From: Kribbella voronezhensis
GTDB taxonomy: Bacteria > Actinomycetota > Actinomycetes > Propionibacteriales > Kribbellaceae
Length of the DNA stretch: 64,000 nt
NCBI RefSeq assembly: GCF_004365175.1
Contig: NZ_SOCE01000001.1
Location: forward strand, 3,541,403-3,605,402
Direction of reading: 5' to 3'
Below the pieces are notes generated by a model. The model was not told where the DNA came from. It saw only the letters and a program-made list of their open reading frames with translations, and made no database searches. Shown here in pieces: positions 19,910 to 27,087 of the stretch. The first letter of the stretch is position 1. Each line of letters opens with the position of its first letter. Both the position numbers and the translations under genes were made by a program.

Positions 19910-20781
19910 GCTCCGCGGGACTCCGCGACGCGGCGGAGCCAGTAGCGGAACCAGGCAGGGCCGTAGGGGATGTAGACCCGGGTGGGGATGTCTCTGTCGC
20001 GCAACTGGTCGAGTACGTCGGGACGGACACCGAGTAGTTGCTCCACGGGGACTGTGCCGACGCTGAGCAGCACTGCTTCCCGCAGGCGGCCGTCGTGCGT
20101 TGCCAAGGACCAGGTGGCCTTGCTCGATGCCAACTGGTGGGCCAGCCGGAGATAGGCGATGTCCGTGGGTTCGCCGTACGGATGTGCGCCAGTCGGCTCG
20201 ACGTACGCGCCCTTGACGAGGCGTATGTGTACTCCGGCCGCCGTCAACGCGTCGATGTCGTCGGGAGAGCGCAGGAGGTTCGCCTGCACGGTTGCGCCGA
20301 GGCGGTCGGCCAGGCCGCGGGCAGCGACGTTCAGGACGCACTGCTGGATCCTGTCGGTCCGGGCGATGTCCTCGGCGCCGATCTGAAGCCGCCTGCCGGG
20401 CGGGAGCGCTTCGGCGATCCGGGCGACCAGGTCTGCTGCGCCTTCAGCGTCCGCGTCCAGGGCGAGGTGTGAAAGGTCCAGCGACAACCAGGCGTCGGCA
20501 GGCGGTGCTGGAAGGAGCGTGGCCAGCTCCAGGTATTCGTCGACCACCCGCGCCGCGTCGTCCGGATCTTCGGACAGCTCACCGAAAAGATCGACGCTGA
20601 TGCCATGGCCCTTCGCGAGCTGCGCCGCTGCCACCTCGAGCGCCTCTTCGCGGGTGCGGCCTGCGACATATCGCGAGGCGGCGCGCCAGGCATTGTCCTC
20701 GCCGCCGGGCACTCCCTTGACCAGTTGTTCGAGTCGTTCGTTCGTTGCCAGCTTGAAGAGCACTGCCCGGTCGAGACGCAT
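19906..20781 (-). CDS. Proline dehydrogenase family protein
   Basis: 291 residues, the length of monofunctional PRODH. The beta/alpha-barrel signatures are VHIRLVKGAYVEP (FAD and substrate site) and RVYIPYGPAWFRYWLRRVAE at the C-terminus, equivalent to the YxxRRLxE motif whose arginines bind the proline carboxylate. It oxidises L-proline to pyrroline-5-carboxylate with FAD. The usual partner P5C dehydrogenase is not in this window. ATG 20781 is chosen; a longer frame upstream runs through the NUDIX-GNAT gene and is not credible. Divergent from that gene with 39 bases between starts. Confidence 0.85.
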   Translation of the reverse strand: MRLDRAVLFKLATNERLEQLVKGVPGGEDNAWRAASRYVAGRTREEALEVAAAQLAKGHGISVDLFGELSEDPDDAARVVDEYLELATLLPAPPADAWLSLDLSHLALDADAEGAADLVARIAEALPPGRRLQIGAEDIARTDRIQQCVLNVAARGLADRLGATVQANLLRSPDDIDALTAAGVHIRLVKGAYVEPTGAHPYGEPTDIAYLRLAHQLASSKATWSLATHDGRLREAVLLSVGTVPVEQLLGVRPDVLDQLRDRDIPTRVYIPYGPAWFRYWLRRVAESRGA

Positions 20782-20820
20782 GGAAGCAGTCTGCCAGCGA
20801 CCCCGTACTACGGTGCTCGC

Positions 20821-21837
20821 ATGCGTGCTGTGGATTGTGTGGGGGCGCTGGTTCGCGACGAGCGACAGCGGGTGTACGTGCAACGGCGTACGGCGCAGCG
20901 GCGGTTGCTGCCGGGGATCTGGGACATCGTCGGCGGTCACCTCGAAGCCGGTGAGAGTCCGGAGCAGGCACTGGCGCGCGAGGTCGAGGAGGAGACCGGC
21001 TGGCGGGTGCGCTCGATCGACGCGACAGTCGCCGACTGGGAGTGGGAGTACGAAGGCCGGGTACGCCGGGAGGTGGACTACCTCGTCACTGTCGACGGGG
21101 ACCTCTCGCGGCCTTTGCTGGAAGAGGGCAAGCACGACGCCGGTGCATGGGTCGGACCGGACGACCTCGAGCTCCTGATGGTGAACCGGACCGACGGGGA
21201 CCGGCGACTGCGGGACATCGTGGCGCACGCCGTACGGACGCGATTCACCGAGCGACTTCGGCTCGTGCCGATCACCGGTCCGGGTGAGGTCCTCCCCGGA
21301 CATGGAGCGGACCTGGAGCGCCTGCACGCGGATCCGTGGGTCGCGGAGTGGTACGCCGGAAGCTGGTCGCCCGAGGAGGCCATCCACCAGGCCACGGGCT
21401 TCCAGGCGCGCTGGGAGGCGAACGGGACCAGCAAGTGGATCGCCTACCGGCGGTCGGACGGTTCGCTGGTCGGGCGCGGCGGGATGGAGCGAATGGCCGC
21501 CGACGCCGAGGTCACCGGCAAGATCGCCAGGCTGCTCGACGATCGCGGCACCTGGTCGGCTGATCGGCTGGAGCTGGGCTGGGCGCTGATGAGCTCCGCC
21601 CGCGGCGAGGGACTGGCGACCGAGATCGGGCAGGCAGGGTTGACGTACGCCTTCGAGACGCTGGCCGCACGCTCTGTCGTCGCCTTCACCGAGCGGCACA
21701 ACCTGGCGTCGCGAGCGGTGATGGAACGGCTCGGGATGAAATACGCCGGGGAGATTCGGACCGACGGCCTGGTCGAAGGCCGGCCAGGGATGCACCCCGA
21801 CGCCCCGTTCGCCGTCTATCTGGCTAGTGCCGGCTGA
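20821..21837 (+). CDS. NUDIX hydrolase - GNAT acetyltransferase fusion
   Basis: 338 residues with two domains. Residues 1-150 are NUDIX, with the box GGHLEAGESPEQALAREVEE (GX5EX7REUXEEXGU) complete. Residues about 155-338 are a RimJ/RimL-like GNAT domain (LGWALMSSARGEGLATEIG, the acetyl-CoA loop; ERHNLASRAVMERLGMKYAG, the typical C-terminal motif). The two activities on one chain could couple hydrolysis of a nucleoside-diphosphate-linked compound with acetylation or be unrelated. There is no frameshift or internal stop between the domains, so this is a true fusion. Last 14 bases overlap the convergent MarR gene. Confidence 0.85.
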   Translation: MRAVDCVGALVRDERQRVYVQRRTAQRRLLPGIWDIVGGHLEAGESPEQALAREVEEETGWRVRSIDATVADWEWEYEGRVRREVDYLVTVDGDLSRPLLEEGKHDAGAWVGPDDLELLMVNRTDGDRRLRDIVAHAVRTRFTERLRLVPITGPGEVLPGHGADLERLHADPWVAEWYAGSWSPEEAIHQATGFQARWEANGTSKWIAYRRSDGSLVGRGGMERMAADAEVTGKIARLLDDRGTWSADRLELGWALMSSARGEGLATEIGQAGLTYAFETLAARSVVAFTERHNLASRAVMERLGMKYAGEIRTDGLVEGRPGMHPDAPFAVYLASAG

Positions 21838-22255
21838 GGCCCGCGACGAAGCGGGTGAGGAGGACGGCGAACCTCTCCTGGTCGGTTTCCGGCCAATCGC
21901 GCATGGCTGTGGCGAAGCGGCGCCGCCGGTAGCTGTGGACGGTCTCGAGGCGTTCGCGCCCGGCCTCGGTGAGCACGAGATTGGTACGGCGGCCGTCCTG
22001 CTGGTCGGCTTCGCGGCGGACCAGACCCGCGCCGACGGCGGCCGCGACCAGTTTGCTGGCCCGCGGCTGGTCGACGCCGAGCGCCTCCGCGACGCCGTTC
22101 ACCCCGATCGGCTCCTCGCCCGCGGCCTCGACGGCGTCGATCACCTGCTGGGCCGAGACGTCCTGGACGCCGGCCTCGCGCGCGAAGACCCGCCGGGTCT
22201 GGCGCTGGCGGATCTCGACCATCGCGGCCTCGACCGCCGCGACAGGGTCGACCAT
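21824..22255 (-). CDS. MarR-family transcriptional regulator
   Basis: 143 residues. Winged-helix MarR core: IGVNGVAEALGVDQPRASKL recognition region, EADQQDGRRTNLVLTEAGRE wing with the conserved D-x-R motif. ATG 22255 has a GGGAGGG ribosome site. It is head-to-head with a second small MarR-like gene (start 22284) with only 28 bases between start codons, and several dyads lie in that gap and in the beginning of the second gene, so the two genes probably share an operator region and control each other or themselves. Ligand unknown. Confidence 0.8.
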   Translation of the reverse strand: MVDPVAAVEAAMVEIRQRQTRRVFAREAGVQDVSAQQVIDAVEAAGEEPIGVNGVAEALGVDQPRASKLVAAAVGAGLVRREADQQDGRRTNLVLTEAGRERLETVHSYRRRRFATAMRDWPETDQERFAVLLTRFVAGLSRH

Positions 22256-22280
22256 GAACCCTCCCAGGTATATGCTCAAT

Positions 22281-22302
22281 GACATGCATATGTCAGATGA
22301 CA
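22281..22302. promoter_or_regulatory. Overlapping dyads between the divergent MarR genes
   Basis: GACAT-GCAT-ATGTC (22281-22294) and TGTCA-GA-TGACA (22291-22302) are adjoining inverted repeats; ATATGC (22270-22275) and GCATAT (22286-22291) form a third. They span the start of the plus-strand MarR gene, the expected position of a MarR-type operator. Confidence 0.55.
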
Positions 22303-22694
22303 TCAAGCCTATCGGATGGTGGCTGAAGGAAGTGGACCGGCTGCTCGAGGCGTCCTTCGAGCAGGTCCTCGCGGCCGACGGGGTGAACCGGCGCCAGTGG
22401 CAGGTCCTCAACGCCGCCCGGGGCGACGAGCCGATCGCGGTCGCGCTCGCCCCGTTCCTGGCCGGCGACCCGGCCGGCCTGGCGGCGTACACCGAGCCGC
22501 TGGTCGCCCGCGGCTGGCTCGACGGCGAGGAACTCACACCGGCAGGCCGGGTGGCGCTCGCGGCGCTGGCCGAGAAGGTGCAGGTCCAGCGCCGGCGGCT
22601 CACGAACGGCATCGTCGACACCGAGTACCTGCAGACGGTCGACGTACTGCGCCGGATGGCGGCGAACCTCGACCCGGATAACTCCGCTGTGTGA
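22284..22694 (+). CDS. Small MarR-like winged-helix protein
   Basis: 136 residues from ATG 22284. The pattern IGWWLKEVDRLLEASFEQVL, RRQWQVLNAARG and LVARGWLDGEELTPAGR is MarR-like: an N-terminal dimer helix, recognition core and a short wing. In-frame ATGs at 22272 and 22290 are also possible; none has a clear ribosome site, which suggests a leaderless or very short leader transcript. A perfect hairpin overlaps its stop codon. Divergent from the MarR gene at 21824-22255. The DNA-binding role is inferred from fold and context. Confidence 0.7.
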   Translation: MHMSDDIKPIGWWLKEVDRLLEASFEQVLAADGVNRRQWQVLNAARGDEPIAVALAPFLAGDPAGLAAYTEPLVARGWLDGEELTPAGRVALAALAEKVQVQRRRLTNGIVDTEYLQTVDVLRRMAANLDPDNSAV

Positions 22695-22720
22695 CCGCCC
22701 AGGCGCGGCGGTCACACAGC
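22686..22720 (+). terminator. Hairpin at the end of the small MarR gene
   Basis: GCTGTGTGACCGCC (22686-22699) pairs perfectly with GGCGGTCACACAGC (22707-22720), a 14-bp stem with a 7-base loop. The stop codon TGA (22692-22694) lies inside the stem. No T-tract follows, so it is an actinobacterial I-shaped terminator candidate and also the first in a long series of hairpins. Confidence 0.6.
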
Positions 22721-22729
22721 AGAGTCGGC

Positions 22730-23008
22730 CACCTCGGAGTGCGGCTCGTGGTGAGGTGTCACGAGCCACTGGCCCCGCCCGGCCCGAGGTGTCGGCCAGG
22801 AGGTGGTTGGAACGGCTGGGCAGCGGCGATACAGGGACTCAGCCGCTTGCCCAGCCGGGCTGTGGGCGGTGCGGTCCGGAGCTGAGGAGAGCTCCGGACC
22901 GCACCTCGGGTTTCGTCCGGGGGCTGAGGAGTGCCCCCGGACCTTCGGTACCACTCCTGGACGTGAGGAGACCCCAGGAGCGTCTGCCGGGTCTGAGGAG
23001 GACCCGGC
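22730..23008. ncRNA. Candidate structured RNA: serial hairpins with a shared TGAGGAG loop
   Basis: This 318-base non-coding stretch (22695-23012) is almost entirely foldable. Inner hairpin 22743-22767 (stem GGCTCGTG) sits inside CACCTCGG/CCGAGGTG arms (22730-22791). Hairpin 22813-22857 has a 15-bp stem with one bulge. Hairpin 22868-22905 has a perfect 15-bp stem and loop TGAGGAGA; 22915-22942 a perfect 10-bp stem and loop TGAGGAGT; 22954-22980 a 7-bp stem whose loop holds TGAGGAG; 22986-23008 a perfect 8-bp stem with loop TGAGGAG. Stems differ, loops repeat. On the minus strand, as the 3' flank of the 63-residue gene, loops read CTCCTCA, complementary to Shine-Dalgarno-like GAGGAG. The strand, the transcript and the function are unknown. 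Confidence 0.5.
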
Positions 23009-23012
23009 GGGC

Positions 23013-23204
23013 TCAGTTGTCCGCGTGTTCCTGCGGCCCGAGGATGTCGTTGGTGACGCGGAGACCGGCGAAACGGCGCCGCATCGCCTGCTCGTAGCGG
23101 GCCGCCAGCGGTGCTTCGGCGACGTATTGCGCGATCACGTGCTCGCCGAACCAGACCCGCACCCGGCGGCGGTGTTGCCTCGACGTCATCTCCGCGATTG
23201 CCAC
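23013..23204 (-). CDS. Conserved-looking 63-residue protein of unknown function
   Basis: 63 residues from GTG 23204, preceded by a GAGAAG ribosome site about 7 bases upstream; ATG 23189 is an alternative. A basic N-terminus (RQHRRRVRVWF) leads into a beta-strand-like VRVWFGEHVIAQYVAE, a helix AARYEQAMRRRFAG and LRVTNDILG. No known domain is recognised. It is divergent from the HTH/TPR regulator (214 bases between starts), a frequent arrangement in actinobacteria for a regulator and a small partner or target. Directly downstream of its stop the serial hairpin region begins, so its mRNA may carry that structure as a 3' untranslated region. Confidence 0.55.
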   Translation of the reverse strand: MAIAEMTSRQHRRRVRVWFGEHVIAQYVAEAPLAARYEQAMRRRFAGLRVTNDILGPQEHADN

Positions 23205-23234
23205 TACTTCTCACCCCGTAACTCTCAGGCCTTG

Positions 23235-23257
23235 CAACCAGTTGGACTTACTGGTTG
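23235..23257. promoter_or_regulatory. Inverted repeat in the divergent promoter region
   Basis: CAACCAG (23235-23241) and CTGGTTG (23251-23257) are perfect 7-bp arms with a 9-base spacer. They lie 31 bases upstream of the 63-residue gene and inside the shared promoter region with the HTH/TPR regulator; a binding site for that regulator is plausible. Confidence 0.45.
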
Positions 23258-23298
23258 TCATGGCAGTAATGGTGCACAGACCGACCGTGACCGCTCTA

Positions 23299-23348
23299 GG
23301 ACCTGGACCGGACCTTTGCCGGACCTCTCCCGGACCTCTGGCGGACAA
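23299..23348. repeat. GGACCT repeats at exact 11-bp period
   Basis: GGACCT occurs at 23299, 23310, 23321 and 23332, and GGACAA at 23343, each exactly 11 bases after the last. Units two to four read CCGGACCTTTG, CCGGACCTCTC and CCGGACCTCTG. The spacing equals about one helical turn, so bound protein would line one face of DNA. The array ends 71 bases before the regulator start at 23419. Confidence 0.6.
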
Positions 23349-23418
23349 AGCCGGTCTGCACCTTGTCGTGGGGCATTCAGTCGAGACAACGTCTGATCTG
23401 ACGTGAACGGGAGGAACG

Positions 23419-24717
23419 ATGGCGGGTAGGTATACGCCAAAGACGGTCCTGGCGCACCTGATCCAGCGCCGGAACCAGACCTACTCCGAGATCGTCGCCG
23501 AGTTCGTCGAGCTGGGTGGAACCATCACCGAGCGGCACCTGCGGCGCCTCGCATCGGGCGAGCGCGCAGGGACCACTCCACAGACCCGGCGCACCCTGCA
23601 ACGCATGTTCGGCAAGCCGGTCGAGGAGCTCCTCGCCCCGTACGTCCCCGAGCAGGCCGGCCAGGTGGTGCCGGTGACTGCGGCAGGTGGACGGATCACG
23701 ACAGGTAATGAGATGGAGGTACTCGACATGGCTGCCAGCCGTGCGCGGGCTTTCGCCCTCGCGGCCCAGACCGGTCTCGGAAGCGAGGCCATGGAGCAGG
23801 TGTACGACGACGTGCGACACGTCGCGAAGGCCTATCCACAGCGCCCGCTGCCCGAGATCCTCGGCCAGCTGGTCGAGACCCAGGACCTGGTCTTCGCGTT
23901 GCTGGAGAGCCGGCAGCGTCCCGAGCACCTGCGGCAGCTGTACTTCCTCGGCGGCGTCACCGGCGGTCTGCTCGCCAAGGCGTCGCACGACCTCGGCAAC
24001 CCGCACGCGGCCCTGACCCAGGCCCGTACGGCGTTCCTCTGCGCCGACAACGCCGACCACCACGGCCTCCGTGCCTGGGTGCGCGGGCTGCAGTCGCTGG
24101 TGTCCTACTGGGCCGGCAACCCGCACGACTCGGTCCGGTACGCCCAGCTGGGCGCCGGCTACGCCGAGCAGGCCAACAGCACCACCAGCGTCTGGCTCCC
24201 GGTCAGCGAGGCCCGGGCCTGGGCCGCCCTCGGCAACGCCGACGCCACCCGCGCCGCGCTGGAGCGCGCGGAGAACGCCTGGTCCACAGTCGTCGAAGGC
24301 GACGACCTGGACGAGATGGGCGGCCTGTGCACCTTCGGCCGCAACCGTCAGCTGTACTACGCGGCCGACGCGCTCGCATGGCTGCCGGGCGAGCGGGAGA
24401 CCGCCGAGCGGTACTCCCACCAGGCCGTCGACGCCTACACCGACCAGTCGCACCCCGAGTGGGCCTTCGGCGACGCCGCCGGCAGCCACGCCGCCATGGC
24501 CATCACCCGGATCGCGAACGGTGAACTCGACGGTGCCGCCGACGCGATCGCCCCGGTCCTCGGTCTCCCGACCGAGCGCCGGATCAACGGTGTCGTGCAC
24601 TCCGCCCGCCGGGTGCACCAGGCGCTGCGTCAGTCCGGCCGGGCCGACGACGCCCGGGACCTGCAGGAAGAGATCGAGCTGTTCACCCGGACCCCGATGC
24701 AGACCTACCCGCGGTAA
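23419..24717 (+). CDS. HTH regulator with TPR-like C-terminal domain
   Basis: 432 residues. Residues 1-60 form a helix-turn-helix of the Cro/XRE kind (NQTYSEIVAEFVELGGTITE, RHLRRLASGER); residues about 95-430 are alpha-helical repeats of TPR type (HDLGNPHAALTQARTAFLC, HGLRAWVRGLQSLVSYWAG, ALGNADATRAALERAENAW). Actinobacteria have many such proteins, for example NsdA-like pleiotropic regulators of development and antibiotics, in which the TPR part senses a partner protein or peptide. ATG 23419 follows GGGAGGAACG. The phased GGACCT array and an inverted repeat precede the gene, suggesting autoregulation. Family is clear, biological role is not. Confidence 0.75.
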   Translation: MAGRYTPKTVLAHLIQRRNQTYSEIVAEFVELGGTITERHLRRLASGERAGTTPQTRRTLQRMFGKPVEELLAPYVPEQAGQVVPVTAAGGRITTGNEMEVLDMAASRARAFALAAQTGLGSEAMEQVYDDVRHVAKAYPQRPLPEILGQLVETQDLVFALLESRQRPEHLRQLYFLGGVTGGLLAKASHDLGNPHAALTQARTAFLCADNADHHGLRAWVRGLQSLVSYWAGNPHDSVRYAQLGAGYAEQANSTTSVWLPVSEARAWAALGNADATRAALERAENAWSTVVEGDDLDEMGGLCTFGRNRQLYYAADALAWLPGERETAERYSHQAVDAYTDQSHPEWAFGDAAGSHAAMAITRIANGELDGAADAIAPVLGLPTERRINGVVHSARRVHQALRQSGRADDARDLQEEIELFTRTPMQTYPR

Positions 24718-24742
24718 ACCGGTCGAGGACTAGCATCCCGCC

Positions 24743-25288
24743 ATGGATCCGCTCACCGGCGATGCTGTCCGCCTGCGTGATTTCAGGCCGGATGACCTCG
24801 AGGACCTGCTCGCCATCACCGGTGACGACCGGGTGACGAACTGGATGTCGTTCGACAGCCACACCCGCGCGGACGCCCAGCGGCTGCTCGACGGCTGCAT
24901 CGCCAACGCCACCGTGGAGCCGCGCACCATCTACGGACTGGCGGTCGCCCGGCCGGACGACGACCGGGTGATCGGCTTCGCCCGATTGGCGTTCAGTGGG
25001 GTCCAAGCGGCCAAGCTCGGCTACATGATCGCGGCCGACCACTGGGGGCACGGCTACGCCACCGACGCGGCCCGCACCACGCTCCGGTTCGCCTTCGGCC
25101 CGCTGGCCCTGCACCGCGTCACCGCCGCGATCGGCCCGGAGAACTCCGCCTCGATCGCGGTCGTGAAGCACCTCGGCTTTACCTACGAGGGCCACCTCCG
25201 CGACCACGTCTTCACGAACGGCGGCTGGCGCGACTCGCTGCTGTTCTCCCTGCTCAGTACCGAGACCGCAGCGTTGACTCCGCGCTGA
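24743..25288 (+). CDS. GNAT-family N-acetyltransferase, RimJ/RimL type
   Basis: 181 residues. GNAT motifs are clear: VRLRDFRPDDLEDLLAITGD at the start, LGYMIAADHWGHGYATDAAR as the acetyl-CoA loop, and ALHRVTAAIGPENSASIAVV followed by KHLGFTYEGHLRDH at the C-terminus, the ribosomal-protein acetyltransferase type pattern. It acetylates an amino group of a protein or small molecule using acetyl-CoA. It begins 25 bases after the regulator stop on the same strand and may be co-transcribed with it. The acceptor is unknown. Confidence 0.85.
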   Translation: MDPLTGDAVRLRDFRPDDLEDLLAITGDDRVTNWMSFDSHTRADAQRLLDGCIANATVEPRTIYGLAVARPDDDRVIGFARLAFSGVQAAKLGYMIAADHWGHGYATDAARTTLRFAFGPLALHRVTAAIGPENSASIAVVKHLGFTYEGHLRDHVFTNGGWRDSLLFSLLSTETAALTPR

Positions 25289-25309
25289 GCCGCCGGCCGT
25301 TCATCCGGC

Positions 25310-25379
25310 GAACACCTTCGTGTCATGCGCCTGCTCGACAGTGCCTTGACACGTGCTTGTCAGCACAAGGAAGGTGTTC
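25310..25379. promoter_or_regulatory. Nested inverted repeats before the PHP-domain gene
   Basis: GAACACCTTC (25310-25319) and GAAGGTGTTC (25370-25379) are perfect 10-bp arms 50 bases apart. Inside lie CGTGTCA (25319-25325) and TGACACG (25347-25353), and TGACA/TGTCA around 25347-25362. The right outer arm contains the ribosome binding site region of the gene starting at 25384, so folding of the leader would affect translation. Confidence 0.5.
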
Positions 25380-25383
25380 CGCC

Positions 25384-27048
25384 ATGACGTCTGAGCAGCA
25401 GGTGCCCGAGTGGGCCGATCCGGCCGTTCCCGAGGAAGCGCTGGATCCGCAGGGCTTGTCGCGACGTGGGTTGATCCGCCGGGCCGGGTTGCTGGGAGCC
25501 GGGTTCGCGGCGGCCGGCGTACTGGGTGCCGAGGAGCCGGCCGCGGCGGCGAGCGGTTCGCCATACGGGGATGGGCCTGAACTGGTTTATCTGGTCGGGG
25601 ATCACCATGTGCACAGCCGGTACAGCCACGACGCGAAGTACGACTTCAGCCAGTTGGCGTTGCGGGGGTCGCAGTTCGGGCTGGACTGGATGGCGTTCAC
25701 CGAGCACAGCAACTTCGGGCACGCCGACAAAGGCGCGCAGGCGGAGAACGCCGAGGTGCTCAAGGCGCGGGCGGAGAACCCGCGGATGCTCGTGTTCCAG
25801 GGGCTGGAGTGGTACATCCCGGCGGCCGAGCACGGGACGGTTCTGGTCGCGCCCGGTGCGAACAACGTGGCCCTGCTGCAGCAGTTCGAGCGCGAGTACG
25901 ACGGCAAGCTCACCGGGCGCTCCGCGAGTACACCGGAGAACGAGCAGCACGCGGTGAAGGCGCTGGCCTGGCTGGCGGAGCAGAAGCGGACCGGGTTCGT
26001 CGACGACCTGCTGGTGTTCGCCAACCACCCGATGCGGCTGGGGATCGACTCACCGCACGAACTGCGGGCCTGGCGCGACAGCGGGGTCTGCATCGGCATG
26101 GAGGGCGCTCCTGGTTCCCAGGGCGACGCGGATCCGGCGTGGTGCGCGTTCCGCGGTACTACGACCAACCAGCGCGGCGAGTACACCAACAGTCCCAGCG
26201 ACGCGAGCTGGCCCGGGTACCCGGTCGACGCTTACCGCACGTACGGCGGCTTCGACTGGGCCACTGCGACTGTGGGCGGGCTGTGGGACTCCTTGCTCGC
26301 CGAGGGGCGGTTGTTCTCGATCACCTCGAACAGCGACAACCATCGGACCATCTGGGACACCTGGAAGGACGGGGAGTTCCCACCCGGCCAAAACTTCGAC
26401 TCGCTCGGCTGGAAGCCGTCGCCGACCGACGCCGGGACGCCGCAGGCCGGGAGCGACTTCTGGCCGGGGCAGTTCAGCCGGACCCACGTCGGGGTCACCC
26501 GGTACGGCTACCTGGACGTCATGGCCGGACTGCGAGCCGGACGGGTCTGGGTGGACCACGGCCAACTGGTCGACGGCATCGACGTACGGGTGTCTCCTGC
26601 CGGCTCCAGGCAGCGTGGTGTCACCCTGGGCGGCCGCCTGAAGGTTCACCGCCACGAGCGGCTCGAACTGCGAGTCACGGTGACGAGCGCGACCCGGCCG
26701 AACTTCCACGGCGTACTGCCGCGGTTGGCCCACCTTGACGTCATCCGCGGCATCGTGACCGGTACTGCGAAGGACCGCGACAGCTGGAAGGCTCCGGACA
26801 CCCGGGTGGTCGAGCAACTCGACGTACACGGCAAGACCGGTAGCTACACGCTGCGGATCCCACTGGGCCGGGCAGAGCAGTCGCACTACCTGCGGCTCAG
26901 AGGCAGTGACGGCAAGCGGAACGGGCCTGGGTACCTAGGGAGTCACGTCGACCCGGCCGGACCGATCCAGCACCCGCCGGCCGACGGCGATCCCTGGTCG
27001 GACACCTGGCTCTACACGAATCCCGTCTTCGTGGACGTCGTCCGTTGA
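25384..27048 (+). CDS. Tat-exported PHP-domain metal-dependent phosphoesterase-like protein
   Basis: 554 residues. The N-terminus has a twin-arginine signal: SRRGLIRRAGLLGAGFAAAG with cleavage near AAAASG. The mature part begins with the PHP-domain motif GDHHVHSRYSHDAKY, followed by WMAFTEHSNFGHADK and SNSDNH, supplying His and Asp metal ligands. PHP proteins are trinuclear metal phosphoesterases; secreted members of this type are usually uncharacterised. Residues about 390-554 are a beta-rich tail without recognised motif. GGAAGG before ATG 25384 supports this start. Single gene with its own promoter region containing nested inverted repeats. Confidence 0.8.
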   Translation: MTSEQQVPEWADPAVPEEALDPQGLSRRGLIRRAGLLGAGFAAAGVLGAEEPAAAASGSPYGDGPELVYLVGDHHVHSRYSHDAKYDFSQLALRGSQFGLDWMAFTEHSNFGHADKGAQAENAEVLKARAENPRMLVFQGLEWYIPAAEHGTVLVAPGANNVALLQQFEREYDGKLTGRSASTPENEQHAVKALAWLAEQKRTGFVDDLLVFANHPMRLGIDSPHELRAWRDSGVCIGMEGAPGSQGDADPAWCAFRGTTTNQRGEYTNSPSDASWPGYPVDAYRTYGGFDWATATVGGLWDSLLAEGRLFSITSNSDNHRTIWDTWKDGEFPPGQNFDSLGWKPSPTDAGTPQAGSDFWPGQFSRTHVGVTRYGYLDVMAGLRAGRVWVDHGQLVDGIDVRVSPAGSRQRGVTLGGRLKVHRHERLELRVTVTSATRPNFHGVLPRLAHLDVIRGIVTGTAKDRDSWKAPDTRVVEQLDVHGKTGSYTLRIPLGRAEQSHYLRLRGSDGKRNGPGYLGSHVDPAGPIQHPPADGDPWSDTWLYTNPVFVDVVR

Positions 27049-27087
27049 CCATGATCGAGGGTTTGGAGTGGTGGGGAGACTGGTCGT

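Noticed and set aside
20605-20820. Upstream extension of the NUDIX-GNAT protein
   Set aside because: It would overlap the N-terminal coding part of proline dehydrogenase on the other strand; the NUDIX domain begins properly at 20821.
22868-23008. CsrB/RsmZ-type CsrA-sponge RNA, because loops contain GGA
   Set aside because: The repeated GGA loops look similar, but CsrA is generally absent from actinobacteria and the strand is unknown, so the name cannot be used.
22756-23097. Protein-coding frame on the plus strand through the hairpin region
   Set aside because: Arg/Pro-rich translation, no ribosome site, and the DNA is explained better by consecutive perfect hairpins.
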